Of a stretch of 39,790 nucleotides of DNA, positions 30,076-36,154 are shown one piece after another. The DNA comes from a virus. A model generated the notes under the pieces. It searched no databases. It was not told the DNA's origin and saw only the letters and a list, made by a program, of their open reading frames with translations. Location: positions 1-39,790 of IMG/VR virus record IMGVR_UViG_3300042691_014559; one strand, written 5' to 3'. The position numbers and the translations under genes are program-made. The stretch's first letter is position 1, and the number at the start of each line of letters is the position of its first letter.

Positions 30076-31323
30076 TCACCGCCTCACCACCGATACAGCA
30101 GGTTCGCCCTTCTCGAAGATCGTATCAACAACCGACTGCACAGCGCGAGCGGTAGCAATACCAACCTTGGAGTACACTGGGATACACACAAGACCGAACG
30201 ATTTGCTATACTGACTCAGGTTGCCAGGTTCGATACGTCCATCGCGCATACCTTTGGCGTCGTCATGGTGCAAACGAATACAACGTCCGATCGTCTGACT
30301 GATACCAATAAAGTCCATATTACGCAGGAACAGCACTGCTTCCAGACCGCTCACGTTGATACCCTCAGCAAGGATACTATGGTGTAGAACAACGAACTTC
30401 TTGTCGTTGTCTTTGCCCCAGGCAGATAGCGTGTCAAAGAATACTTCGCGGTTCACTTTCTTGCCGTCGATAACAGCACCAGTCTTGGCAGTAATATACA
30501 TCCAAGAGTAACCACGGCACTCTAACTGGAAACAGAAATCAGTTTCAGTTACCAGCGATACGATTTGCTTGGTTGCCTTAGCACAAATCAGAATCTTGCC
30601 AACCTTGTTGTCGTCAATCGTTTCCAGCAGATTCTCAGAATCACGGTCGAAGTTGGTCTGCTTACCAGTTACCATAGCAAGTTGCTTGACGATAACTTTA
30701 GGTGGCACAATATAACCACCCTCAACCAACTCAGGAGCAGGAACTTTGCAGATTACCTGACCATAAACAGCAGCATCATTCATGCCAGGTTTGCCAACTG
30801 CCAGAGAATGTTTGGGAGTTGCAGTGAAGAAATAGCAGCGACGTGCGTTAGCAGCAAAGTGCTCAGTTGCAGGGAAAAAGTGACGCTGAACACTGTTATG
30901 TGCCTCGTCAAAGTAAATGGTATCAACCTCAATCTCTGCTGCTTGCAGACGATTAAGAGAGTTGTAGGTAGTGAAGATCAGTTGATGACGATTAGCAGCA
31001 GCACACATACCAGCGTGAGCAACAATGTCAGCAGGTTTGGTAGTGCTGCAGTGGTGCGTTTCGCCACTATGAACGTGCAGAACTTCGGCGTCAGTGATAA
31101 ACTCCAGAAACTCAGCAGAGAGTTGCTCTGCCAGAAGAATACGCGGAGCAACAACTACAATCGTCTGGGGAGTTTGTGACTGCAACTCGCGCAGACAATC
31201 ATAGATCATCTTAAGAGTCTTACCGCCACCAGTAGGAACAATGATCTGACCTTTAGCGTGCTTTTGCATAGCAGCAACGCCACGTTCTTGGTGAGGACGG
31301 AGTTGGATTTGCATTGGAATCAT
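30076..31323 (-). CDS. DEAH-type superfamily 2 helicase (UvsW-like)
   Basis: A 415-residue helicase with the motifs in order: RPHQ (9-12), Walker A PTGGGKT (30-36), motif Ia VVAPRILLAEQL, DEAH at 139-142, motif III TAT at 167-169, then a C-terminal domain with VLHHSILAEGINVSGLEAVL and motif VI QTIGRCIRLH. It unwinds or remodels branched DNA using ATP. T4 UvsW (503 residues) has the same core and acts in recombination-dependent replication and in ending origin-dependent initiation. This one lacks the extra N-terminal domain, so it may be a shortened UvsW or a related RAD25/type III restriction-like helicase. ATG at 31323 is 5 bases beyond repeat copy 13. Confidence 0.88.
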   Translation of the reverse strand: MIPMQIQLRPHQERGVAAMQKHAKGQIIVPTGGGKTLKMIYDCLRELQSQTPQTIVVVAPRILLAEQLSAEFLEFITDAEVLHVHSGETHHCSTTKPADIVAHAGMCAAANRHQLIFTTYNSLNRLQAAEIEVDTIYFDEAHNSVQRHFFPATEHFAANARRCYFFTATPKHSLAVGKPGMNDAAVYGQVICKVPAPELVEGGYIVPPKVIVKQLAMVTGKQTNFDRDSENLLETIDDNKVGKILICAKATKQIVSLVTETDFCFQLECRGYSWMYITAKTGAVIDGKKVNREVFFDTLSAWGKDNDKKFVVLHHSILAEGINVSGLEAVLFLRNMDFIGISQTIGRCIRLHHDDAKGMRDGRIEPGNLSQYSKSFGLVCIPVYSKVGIATARAVQSVVDTIFEKGEPAVSVVRR

Positions 31324-31327
31324 TATC

Positions 31328-31364
31328 TAATACTAGGACGCTTTCGAGGTGAGTAACTTTAATT
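31328..31364 (-). repeat. Intergenic junction element, copy 13
   Basis: TAATACTAGGACGCTTT, then CGAGGTGAGTAACTTTAATT. It lies between the 65-residue gene and the helicase and overlaps the stop of the former. The helicase ATG is 5 bases outside. Confidence 0.9.
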
Positions 31365-31556
31365 GCCTGCCTCTTTGTATCGGTTAAGGTCTCGAATCAC
31401 ATCTTTCATTGTAGCACGACTGTATCCATTTGCATAGTATGGAGACTTTTCAGTTTCATCAGAACTGCCGTCAACATTGTCACATATGTCAACACCTTGC
31501 TGAAGTGTCTTGAGGATACGCTCATAGACATAAACAGGGATTTGAATGTAATTCAT
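31359..31556 (-). CDS. Hypothetical protein (65 aa)
   Basis: The start at 31556 (MNYIQIPVYVYERILKTLQQ) is chosen because the open frame upstream runs into a terminator at 31584. A helical N-terminal part is followed by GVDICDNVDGSSDETEKSPY and a basic helix, ATMKDVIRDLNRYKEAGN. No family is recognised. Confidence 0.65.
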   Translation of the reverse strand: MNYIQIPVYVYERILKTLQQGVDICDNVDGSSDETEKSPYYANGYSRATMKDVIRDLNRYKEAGN

Positions 31557-31583
31557 TGTTCTCAGTGGTTTGGTATCTAAAGA

Positions 31584-31620
31584 CAAAAATAGCACGCTTA
31601 GAAGTCAATCTGAGCGTGCT
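31584..31620 (-). terminator. Rho-independent terminator, minus strand
   Basis: On the minus strand AGCACGCT pairs with AGCGTGCT, with a further inner AGA/TCT pairing, followed by ATTTTTG. It lies just behind the 51-residue gene ending at 31633, so the genes from 31556 on need their own promoter. Confidence 0.88.
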
Positions 31621-31632
31621 GGTGGGGTTTAA

Positions 31633-31788
31633 TTAACCTCCGAACATTTCGTCAAACAACCAATCACCAGAACGCTCCTTTTCTTCCCAGACTTTATTAG
31701 CGTTCTCAGCAATCATTGCTTGCTCAATCTTCATATCAAGGGCAGATTTGGTCATGAACCAGTTGCCGTTGCGATCTTGCCAGAGCAT
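31633..31788 (-). CDS. Hypothetical acidic protein (51 aa)
   Basis: ATG at 31788 to TAA at 31633, 21 bases beyond repeat copy 14. Sequence MLWQDRNGNWFMTKSALDMK, then IEQAMIAENANKVWEEKERS, ending WLFDEMFGG. Mostly one long amphipathic helix. The function is unknown. Confidence 0.6.
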   Translation of the reverse strand: MLWQDRNGNWFMTKSALDMKIEQAMIAENANKVWEEKERSGDWLFDEMFGG

Positions 31789-31808
31789 TGTGTTGAGTGT
31801 TGTCCTTA

Positions 31809-31845
31809 TACTACTAGGACACTTTCAAGGTGAGTAACTTTAATT
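31809..31845 (-). repeat. Intergenic junction element, copy 14
   Basis: TACTACTAGGACACTTT, then CAAGGTGAGTAACTTTAATT. The minus strand continues TATAAGGAC with no ATG; the next gene starts 21 bases on. The stop of the upstream head-protein-like gene lies 5 bases outside. Confidence 0.92.
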
Positions 31846-31849
31846 GGAC

Positions 31850-32530
31850 TCAACTTCCAGATGCTTGTGCTGCTGCTTTTGCTTTTGCTCTCATTTGAAC
31901 AGCAACTTTACTGTTCCACTTTCCACCTTTCTCTTCGTATTCTTTACGCATTTGTGAAAGAATCTCAGTAGCAGATTTCTTAGTCTTTTGTGCTGCTTGT
32001 GTTTTCTCTTTGTTTCTAGCAGCATCTCTCTCTTGACGTGTCATAGGAGCACCAGTTTCAGTTTTCCACTGTCTGCGTGGTTTTGCTGCTGCTGGTTTTT
32101 CTGCTGCTTTTGGTTTTGCTTGAGATATTGCTTGCGATGCGGTCTTTGGTTGCTCTTTACCGCTTTCTTTTGCTTTACGCTCAAGATATGCTTTACGCTG
32201 TCTTTCTTTAGGGGTCATTGCAGCACTTCCTTGAGTTCCTGCAGTTCCTGGTTTCAATTCTGTTGCACCTTTACCTCTTCCAGGTGCGGGTGCTGAAGAC
32301 CCTCTTTGCTGACCAACATCTTTGCGTGTTTTATACTGAACAGGTTCAGTTTTTCCACCACCGACTGCTTTGGTTCTTCTAATTTCAGGAGCAGTCTTTT
32401 TGCGTTCTCTTCCTATTCTGCCACCAGCACCAGTTTTGGTGATGGAAACACCACCACCCCAACCAAGTTTACTAGCAGCATCACCGTCAGATGCTTCACA
32501 AAGCGACATAAACTCCTTAAAGGTCTTCAT
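31850..32530 (-). CDS. Putative packaged internal head protein, Ala/Lys-rich (226 aa)
   Basis: The N-terminus MKTFKEFMSLCEASDGDAAS closely resembles the capsid-targeting sequence of T4 internal proteins (MKTYQEFIAEA), which the prohead protease gp21 cuts after (L/I)-x-E. Here L10-C-E12 fits that rule. The rest is extremely basic and low in complexity: Ala, Lys, Gly, Gln and Arg dominate, with KKSATEILSQMRKEYEEKGG near the C-terminus. A CTAAATA late promoter lies 26 bases upstream. Known internal proteins are packaged with the DNA and injected to counter host defences. Packaging is an inference from the motif, charge and late promoter. Confidence 0.6.
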   Translation of the reverse strand: MKTFKEFMSLCEASDGDAASKLGWGGGVSITKTGAGGRIGRERKKTAPEIRRTKAVGGGKTEPVQYKTRKDVGQQRGSSAPAPGRGKGATELKPGTAGTQGSAAMTPKERQRKAYLERKAKESGKEQPKTASQAISQAKPKAAEKPAAAKPRRQWKTETGAPMTRQERDAARNKEKTQAAQKTKKSATEILSQMRKEYEEKGGKWNSKVAVQMRAKAKAAAQASGS

Positions 32531-32555
32531 TTTAGTATCTAAACACTCTTTTTAG

Positions 32556-32562
32556 TATTTAG
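32556..32562 (-). promoter_or_regulatory. T4-type late promoter motif CTAAATA
   Basis: The minus strand reads CTAAATACT 26 bases before the ATG of the head-protein-like gene at 32530. It overlaps the stop of the 66-residue gene. It is one of the clearest late motifs in the right half of the window. Confidence 0.65.
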
Positions 32563-32759
32563 ATTTCCTCTTCCTTTGCTTTGTACGCACCCTTGAAGAC
32601 ACGACCTTCGGCATAAAATTGTTTCACACGCTCACGACGAGTAGCAATCAAAAGATCATATTCTTCTTGCTGTTGTTTGGTGAAATTGAAATCTTGACGC
32701 CTCCAAGTTTCCTTAAGTTCTTGAATGTGAGGAAGCACGTTAGGGATTTGTTCAGTCAT
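32559..32759 (-). CDS. Hypothetical helical protein (66 aa)
   Basis: MTEQIPNVLPHIQELKETWR opens a charged, all-helical protein that continues RQDFNFTKQQQEEYDLLIAT and ends FKGAYKAKEEEI. Coiled-coil character is likely. It ends within the late promoter of the next gene. The function is unknown. Confidence 0.65.
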   Translation of the reverse strand: MTEQIPNVLPHIQELKETWRRQDFNFTKQQQEEYDLLIATRRERVKQFYAEGRVFKGAYKAKEEEI

Positions 32760-32803
32760 TTGAATAGAATAAAGGATTAGGAGTCAGTGTGGGGGATTTA
32801 GTG

Positions 32804-32821
32804 GACAGTTTAGAAACTGTC
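32804..32821 (-). promoter_or_regulatory. Perfect 8-bp hairpin overlapping a stop codon
   Basis: GACAGTTT (32804-32811) and AAACTGTC (32814-32821) form a perfect stem with a 2-base loop. It overlaps the TGA of the 44-residue gene. No T run follows, so it is more likely an RNA-stability or operator structure than a terminator. Confidence 0.5.
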
Positions 32822-32954
32822 AGTAGTCAATGTTAGAATTAAGATAATTCTTGAGATTGAAGTGATTTTCTTCTTCAATCAGATCAGAAAGATCTTCTCC
32901 CACAAAATCAAAGTTTTCAATTTCTTCAATTTGAATGTCGTCGAAGCAGTCCAT
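32820..32954 (-). CDS. Very acidic small protein (44 aa)
   Basis: ATG at 32954 to TGA at 32820, 18 bases beyond repeat copy 15. Sequence MDCFDDIQIEEIENFDFVGE, then DLSDLIEEENHFNLKNYLNS. About a third of the residues are D or E and there is a single K, a composition seen in DNA-mimic and anti-restriction proteins. The role is not established. Confidence 0.6.
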   Translation of the reverse strand: MDCFDDIQIEEIENFDFVGEDLSDLIEEENHFNLKNYLNSNIDY

Positions 32955-32971
32955 AAAAAGTGAGTCGCTTA

Positions 32972-33008
32972 CATTATTAGGACACTTTGGAGGTGAGTAA
33001 CTTTAATT
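32972..33008 (-). repeat. Intergenic junction element, copy 15
   Basis: CATTATTAGGACACTTT, then GGAGGTGAGTAACTTTAATT. The TAGTATG core is changed to TAATAATG on the minus strand. It overlaps the stop of the second head-protein-like gene (33007); the next ATG is 18 bases on. Confidence 0.9.
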
Positions 33009-33420
33009 AGCGACTCATAATTGCTTTCATTCTTGCTCTTTTTGCTGTTTCTTGTGCTCTTGCTTCTGCCCCAATCTCTTGGTGAACGTGTCTTCTATGT
33101 TGTATTCCACCTTTTACCTGTTCTCTTGCTTTCATTATATTAAAAGGTGTGGGATTCATATGAGGATCTTGCTCATGAATCTTTTGAACTGATTTTGCTA
33201 ACTTCTTCAGTCTCTTTGCTACTTCTTTTCCACCACTACGTTTTACAACTAACTTATCAACTTCTTTCTTTGTTGGTTTACCTTGTGGACCTTCATAACG
33301 CTGAAGAGTGTAAGAGATAGTTCCTTCACTATCTCTCTTGTAAGTTCCAGGAACTGCATGAGGTGGCATGTCAGGTTTCTTACCTTCGCAGATTTGATAG
33401 AACTCTCTAAATGTCAGCAT
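33007..33420 (-). CDS. Putative packaged internal head protein, basic (137 aa)
   Basis: The N-terminus MLTFREFYQICEGKKPDMPP has the same layout as the 226-residue protein: (K/L)TF(K/R)EF at 2-7 and a gp21-like cleavage triplet, I10-C-E12, before G13. The mature part is strongly basic with histidines: YKRDSEGTISYTLQRYEGPQ, KKEVDKLVVKRSGGKEVAKR, then a helical tail AEARAQETAKRARMKAIMSR. The segment SGGKEVAKRLKKLAKS suggests DNA binding. AATAAATA lies 20 bases upstream as a possible late promoter. Same inference as for the 226-residue gene: virion-packaged and injected. Confidence 0.6.
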   Translation of the reverse strand: MLTFREFYQICEGKKPDMPPHAVPGTYKRDSEGTISYTLQRYEGPQGKPTKKEVDKLVVKRSGGKEVAKRLKKLAKSVQKIHEQDPHMNPTPFNIMKAREQVKGGIQHRRHVHQEIGAEARAQETAKRARMKAIMSR

Positions 33421-33439
33421 TTTACTTATACTTTTTGAT

Positions 33440-33447
33440 TATTTATT
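33440..33447 (-). promoter_or_regulatory. Possible late promoter (AATAAATA)
   Basis: The minus strand reads AATAAATAATC 20 bases before the ATG at 33420, one base from the T4 late consensus. The spacing to the start codon is similar to that of the CTAAATA at 32556. Confidence 0.45.
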
Positions 33448-33738
33448 TTACTCAAACTCAAGAGTTCTATTTGATACTTTCATAGGTGAAGTTTGATACT
33501 CTGGGACGGTAGAAGTTTCAACATATACTTCTATCTTAGTTTCGTCATTCCAGTGACGAATCACACCAGCAACAATAAAAGCATTGGTAATCAAATAAGT
33601 TGCAAAAATAAAAGTTCGGATAAGTGCTACCTTATCCGATTCACGATCACATTTACTTGCTTTTTCTCCCAATGCTTTAGCCCACCAGCGCCAAGCAGTC
33701 TTGTTCTTCTTCATATCTTGATTTTCTTGATTTAACAT
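33448..33738 (-). CDS. Single-pass membrane protein (96 aa)
   Basis: ATG at 33738, or M9 at 33714 (MKKNKTAWRWWAKALGEKAS). A basic N-terminal part is followed by a membrane helix (LIRTFIFATYLITNAFIVAG, about 39-58) and an acidic tail that would lie outside the cytoplasm (IEVYVETSTVPEYQT). It overlaps the end of the 87-residue gene by at least 38 bases. The function is unknown. Confidence 0.65.
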   Translation of the reverse strand: MLNQENQDMKKNKTAWRWWAKALGEKASKCDRESDKVALIRTFIFATYLITNAFIVAGVIRHWNDETKIEVYVETSTVPEYQTSPMKVSNRTLEFE

Positions 33739-33940
33739 ACTCCAACTGATTCCATTGATTATTGTAGCAAATTACAAGAACTCTTTCGTTCCTATGAATA
33801 GAACAAGCAAGATAATTTTCTTCATCTTTTGGGCGGACTGCTGCTTCTATTGTAATATACTCTTTATCCTTAAAATAAACCCAACCTTCAACACCTTTAG
33901 TCCATTTTACATAATCATTGACTTTTGGTTCGTAGGTCAT
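33677..33940 (-). CDS. Hypothetical protein with SH3-like layout (87 aa)
   Basis: MTYEPKVNDYVKWTKGVEGW, then VYFKDKEYITIEAAVRPKDE and ERVLVICYNNQWNQLEYVKS. The order of short strands with VKW, GWVYF and VLVICYN resembles a small SH3-like barrel. This fold is often used by phage proteins for nucleic acid or protein contacts. This is a fold guess only. It follows the 97-residue gene by two bases. Confidence 0.65.
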   Translation of the reverse strand: MTYEPKVNDYVKWTKGVEGWVYFKDKEYITIEAAVRPKDEENYLACSIHRNERVLVICYNNQWNQLEYVKSRKSRYEEEQDCLALVG

Positions 33941-33942
33941 AT

Positions 33943-34233
33943 CTAAACAAAAAACGCATCTAGTGGAGATTGTTTAATAGGCATTGCGGTGTAATTCCGC
34001 GTATCCTTGATATTTACACAAGCACCGATGGTCTTACTATTGATTGGGGCGAAGTATTCTCTGGTTTTGGTGTTGTAGAAGGAGTGAATAGTTCTAGTAG
34101 GAGCACCACCATTATAGACAAACTTGCGAGTGTTGCATAACCAAATACTGACCACATTTCGTTTGAACTCTTCGCATTCATAATAGTATCCTTCAGGAGC
34201 AGAATAAGGCAGAGGTGGAAGTTCAGCAGTCAT
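33943..34233 (-). CDS. Hypothetical protein (97 aa)
   Basis: I prefer ATG at 34233 (MTAELPPLPYSAPEGYYYEC), because the frame upstream is occupied by the coiled-coil gene, with an 11-base overlap. The core has KRNVVSIWLCNTRKFVYNGG, then TIHSFYNTKTREYFAPINSK, a beta-rich pattern. It ends with a short hydrophobic AFFV tail. The function is unknown. Confidence 0.65.
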   Translation of the reverse strand: MTAELPPLPYSAPEGYYYECEEFKRNVVSIWLCNTRKFVYNGGAPTRTIHSFYNTKTREYFAPINSKTIGACVNIKDTRNYTAMPIKQSPLDAFFV

Positions 34234-34390
34234 AGAACTTGTCTCGCGACATATACTCAATTTGCTTCTGCAGTTGTGAGATTTCGTGTTCTTGTTCTGC
34301 AATTTTACTTTGCAGTTGTTCAATACGCTCTTGATACTGTTTCTTCAAATCAAACACCATTTTATTGGTGTGAGCAACGTGGTGAGTCAT
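34223..34390 (-). CDS. Small coiled-coil protein (55 aa)
   Basis: ATG at 34390 to TGA at 34223. MTHHVAHTNKMVFDLKKQYQ leads into heptads ERIEQLQSKIAEQEHEISQL and QKQIEYMSRDKF, with Ile/Leu at a and d positions over about four heptads. A dimeric or trimeric coiled coil is likely. It is placed 2 bases after the 80-residue gene. Homologous short coiled coils in phages are often unassigned. Confidence 0.6.
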   Translation of the reverse strand: MTHHVAHTNKMVFDLKKQYQERIEQLQSKIAEQEHEISQLQKQIEYMSRDKFYDC

Positions 34391-34392
34391 AA

Positions 34393-34635
34393 TCAAGTTG
34401 TAAAGGATTCAATTACTGCAGATTCTACATCTTCAGCGAGGGCATAAGTTCTTGCATTTAACACATTTTCACGAAGAGTTGTGTAATGTTGCTCATAGAA
34501 GTTACCATTATCTTCTGCTGCAATCAGATCAAAACATTCGTTATCGTCTTCAGCAATTACATTCCAGAGTCCACCATATTCACTAGAAGGAAAAGGAATG
34601 TAGTGATCGACGATATAAAGAAACTTTTGTGCCAT
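34393..34635 (-). CDS. Hypothetical protein (80 aa)
   Basis: MAQKFLYIVDHYIPFPSSEY, then GGLWNVIAEDDNECFDLIAA. A strand, an aromatic loop (FPSSEYGGLW) and a strand-turn-helix (VIAEDDNECFDLIAAED) precede an acidic C-terminal helix. The (V/A)IAEDDNEC pattern resembles that of the 71-residue protein at 23559 (VIAAESKDQCREL), so the two may be distant relatives. The function is unknown. Confidence 0.65.
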   Translation of the reverse strand: MAQKFLYIVDHYIPFPSSEYGGLWNVIAEDDNECFDLIAAEDNGNFYEQHYTTLRENVLNARTYALAEDVESAVIESFTT

Positions 34636-34661
34636 TTGTCTTTGTAAATTACCTCTTAAGT

Positions 34662-34760
34662 TTAGGATTGATTGTTGTCTTTGTCAATGTCTGCAGCAAC
34701 TATAAGTGCAGTTCCTATAGTCAAAAGCATACCGACACCCATACCAAGAATAAAAGTCAT
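34662..34760 (-). CDS. Very small membrane peptide (32 aa)
   Basis: ATG at 34760 to TAA at 34662, one base after the stop of the 55-residue gene. One membrane helix (MTFILGMGVGMLLTIGTALI, VAA) is followed by the polar tail DIDKDNNQS. It has glycine zipper-like spacing (GMGVG). A single-helix host-membrane modulator is possible; nothing specific is recognised. Confidence 0.5.
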   Translation of the reverse strand: MTFILGMGVGMLLTIGTALIVAADIDKDNNQS

Positions 34761-34761
34761 T

Positions 34762-34929
34762 TCAAATGTCAGAAGATTTTACATTCAAAACTTTTTCAAG
34801 TTCATCAACAATTTCATTGACATTATGCCAATCATTGTGAATTGGTTCTCCATTAAGATATCTAAACAAGGACTTCAACAAAAATTTTGCCTCCTCTCTA
34901 TCAAGGGACAGATTGACTTTGACTTCCAT
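34762..34929 (-). CDS. Hypothetical protein (55 aa)
   Basis: ATG at 34929 to TGA at 34762. Sequence MEVKVNLSLDREEAKFLLKS, then LFRYLNGEPIHNDWHNVNEI and VDELEKVLNVKSSDI. It is a strand followed by two helices and resembles a small helical adaptor. It lies directly behind the homing endonuclease gene (23-base gap). No family is recognised. Confidence 0.6.
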   Translation of the reverse strand: MEVKVNLSLDREEAKFLLKSLFRYLNGEPIHNDWHNVNEIVDELEKVLNVKSSDI

Positions 34930-34952
34930 CGGTTTGATTGCTTACAAAGTCA

Positions 34953-35657
34953 TTATAAGGCACCACGAGAGCATTTGGAGCATCCTTGTGCCAGTTCTTG
35001 GACTGACACGATATTCTTATATTTCTTAACTCCTCTCCCATTATAAAGATTTCTCACAGAAGTTGGTTTATATCCATTTTCTTTTGCCCAAGTGTTTAAT
35101 GATTTTATGATTTCATATTTACCATCATCAAATACTATTTTCCAAGTTTTTGCTCTTGGATTTTTCTCTCCAACACAATCTCCTTTCATCTTTTTAGTGT
35201 GTTTCATTTTTTCCACAGATTCTATTGGAACATTTCTTCCCCTTAAACAAGAAACTTTGCCACTATTTGATTTGCTTATTTTTCTTTTAGTTTCTTCTGT
35301 GTGCAAAACTCCTTTATTTGGAGCAACTCTTCCCTTATTAGATTGACTGATTTTTTTCCTAGTTTCTCCACTATGAATCAATCCACTATTCCCTTCTCCG
35401 CCATCAGTTTTATTTCTTAATATTCCAGTTCCCAAATCTTTTCTGCCAAACACAGAAATCATATAGATTTCGTGCTTAAATGCTTCTTCTTCAGTTAGAT
35501 TTTGCTTCAGTTTAATTATTCTTGATTTATCTTTTGGAACTCCACAAGGTTTTCCACCTTGCTGATACATTCTTTGTGTTTGTCCTTTACCTATGTAATA
35601 AGGAGTTTTATCCTCACGCAAATAGGCATAAGTGTAAAATCTGTTAGGATTTAACAT
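34953..35657 (-). CDS. Free-standing GIY-YIG homing endonuclease
   Basis: A 234-residue protein. The GIY-YIG core is seen as YTYAYL (8-13) and YYIGKG (20-25) with R29, catalytic E63 (HEIYMI) and N82 (LRNKTDGGEG). It is followed by three NUMOD3-like DNA-binding repeats (HSGETRKKISQSNKGR at about 95, HTEETKRKISKSNSGK at about 118, then SVEKMKHTKKMKG). A C-terminal helix-turn-helix (LNTWAKENGYKPTSVRNLYN) completes it. Such enzymes cut a related phage lacking the gene and spread by repair, as T4 Seg proteins do. No intron is visible. A TATAAATA late promoter is 28 bases upstream. Confidence 0.9.
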   Translation of the reverse strand: MLNPNRFYTYAYLREDKTPYYIGKGQTQRMYQQGGKPCGVPKDKSRIIKLKQNLTEEEAFKHEIYMISVFGRKDLGTGILRNKTDGGEGNSGLIHSGETRKKISQSNKGRVAPNKGVLHTEETKRKISKSNSGKVSCLRGRNVPIESVEKMKHTKKMKGDCVGEKNPRAKTWKIVFDDGKYEIIKSLNTWAKENGYKPTSVRNLYNGRGVKKYKNIVSVQELAQGCSKCSRGAL

Positions 35658-35684
35658 AACTGCTCTTAAAATTGTCCGCAGTAT

Positions 35685-35692
35685 TATTTATA
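35685..35692 (-). promoter_or_regulatory. T4 late promoter TATAAATA
   Basis: An exact match to the T4 late promoter octamer on the minus strand, 28 bases before the homing endonuclease ATG and directly behind a terminator. It allows the endonuclease to be expressed late, apart from the genes upstream. Confidence 0.7.
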
Positions 35693-35694
35693 CT

Positions 35695-35719
35695 AAAAAG
35701 GAGGAGATTTCTCTCCTCC
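35695..35719 (-). terminator. Rho-independent terminator, minus strand
   Basis: On the minus strand GGAGGAG and CTCCTCC form a stem with a 6-base loop, followed by five T. A second hairpin (CCTTAAA at 35722-35728 with TTTAAGG at 35740-35746) precedes it. Together they insulate the homing endonuclease from the upstream operon. Confidence 0.88.
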
Positions 35720-35748
35720 ACCCTTAAAGTTTGCGGACATTTAAGGCA

Positions 35749-35901
35749 TTAGTATTTATCATCGACATAAAACTCTTGGAGAATGTAGTCGCAGGTTACT
35801 TCATACTTTTCCGCAAGTCGTTCAACTTCTTTCCAGAAATCTTCTGCTACTTTGTCCATTTCTGCTCGTTTGATAAGGTCTCGGATACTTTTCGGAATCA
35901 T
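35749..35901 (-). CDS. Hypothetical charged protein (50 aa)
   Basis: ATG at 35901 to TAA at 35749. MIPKSIRDLIKRAEMDKVAE, then DFWKEVERLAEKYEVTCDYI, ending LQEFYVDDKY: helices with mixed charge, possibly a small helix-turn-helix. It overlaps the upstream TGA (ATGA) and is the last gene of the membrane operon before the terminator. The function is unknown. Confidence 0.6.
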   Translation of the reverse strand: MIPKSIRDLIKRAEMDKVAEDFWKEVERLAEKYEVTCDYILQEFYVDDKY

Positions 35902-36023
35902 TTGGATTTCTCCTTAAGTTGTGCTTCTTCAGTAGGATACATTACCTTATAGTAATATATCATAATCGACGATACAAATGCAACCAGACCAGTATAGATT
36001 GCAAAAGCAAATCCAATACTCAT
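35898..36023 (-). CDS. Small membrane protein (41 aa)
   Basis: ATG at 36023 to TGA at 35898. One membrane helix (MSIGFAFAIYTGLVAFVSSI, MIYYY) is followed by a charged tail, PTEEAQLKEKSK. It overlaps both neighbours by 4 bases (ATGA) within an operon of membrane proteins. The function is unknown. Confidence 0.6.
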   Translation of the reverse strand: MSIGFAFAIYTGLVAFVSSIMIYYYKVMYPTEEAQLKEKSK

Positions 36024-36154
36024 TTCATTTGTTGAATTGCTTGTTGGCGATAATATGCTTTATGGAGAGCACTATCACGTTGAATTAGAAAGACATTCCA
36101 ACCAAGAATGACTGCAAAACCAATCAATCCAGTGACAATGTACTTTTTGCTCAT
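36020..36154 (-). CDS. Small membrane protein (44 aa)
   Basis: ATG at 36154 to TGA at 36020. A short basic start (MSKKY) precedes a membrane helix (IVTGLIGFAVILGWNVFLI) and a basic helical tail (QRDSALHKAYYRQQAIQQMK). It is coupled to the prohibitin-like gene upstream and the 41-residue gene downstream by ATGA overlaps. Confidence 0.6.
   Translation of the reverse strand: MSKKYIVTGLIGFAVILGWNVFLIQRDSALHKAYYRQQAIQQMK

Noticed and set aside
30565-31179. Plus-strand frame of 204 codons opposite the helicase
   Set aside because: It lies fully within the helicase gene, whose motifs are intact, and its product has a Ser/Leu/Cys-rich shadow composition.
32306-32555. Plus-strand frames opposite the Ala/Lys-rich head-protein-like gene (also 31988-32296)
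   Set aside because: Cys/Phe/Ser-rich translations are what the reverse of Ala/Lys/Gln-rich codons gives; no start signals were found.
20976-33008. CRISPR array from the 16 repeats
   Set aside because: The repeats are separated by whole genes of very different length (about 180 to 4200 bases), not by short regular spacers, and no cas gene is present.
24225-33008. GGAGGTGA in the element as a plus-strand ribosome binding site
   Set aside because: No plus-strand ATG with an open frame follows any copy at a suitable distance, and the GGAGG is not conserved in all copies.
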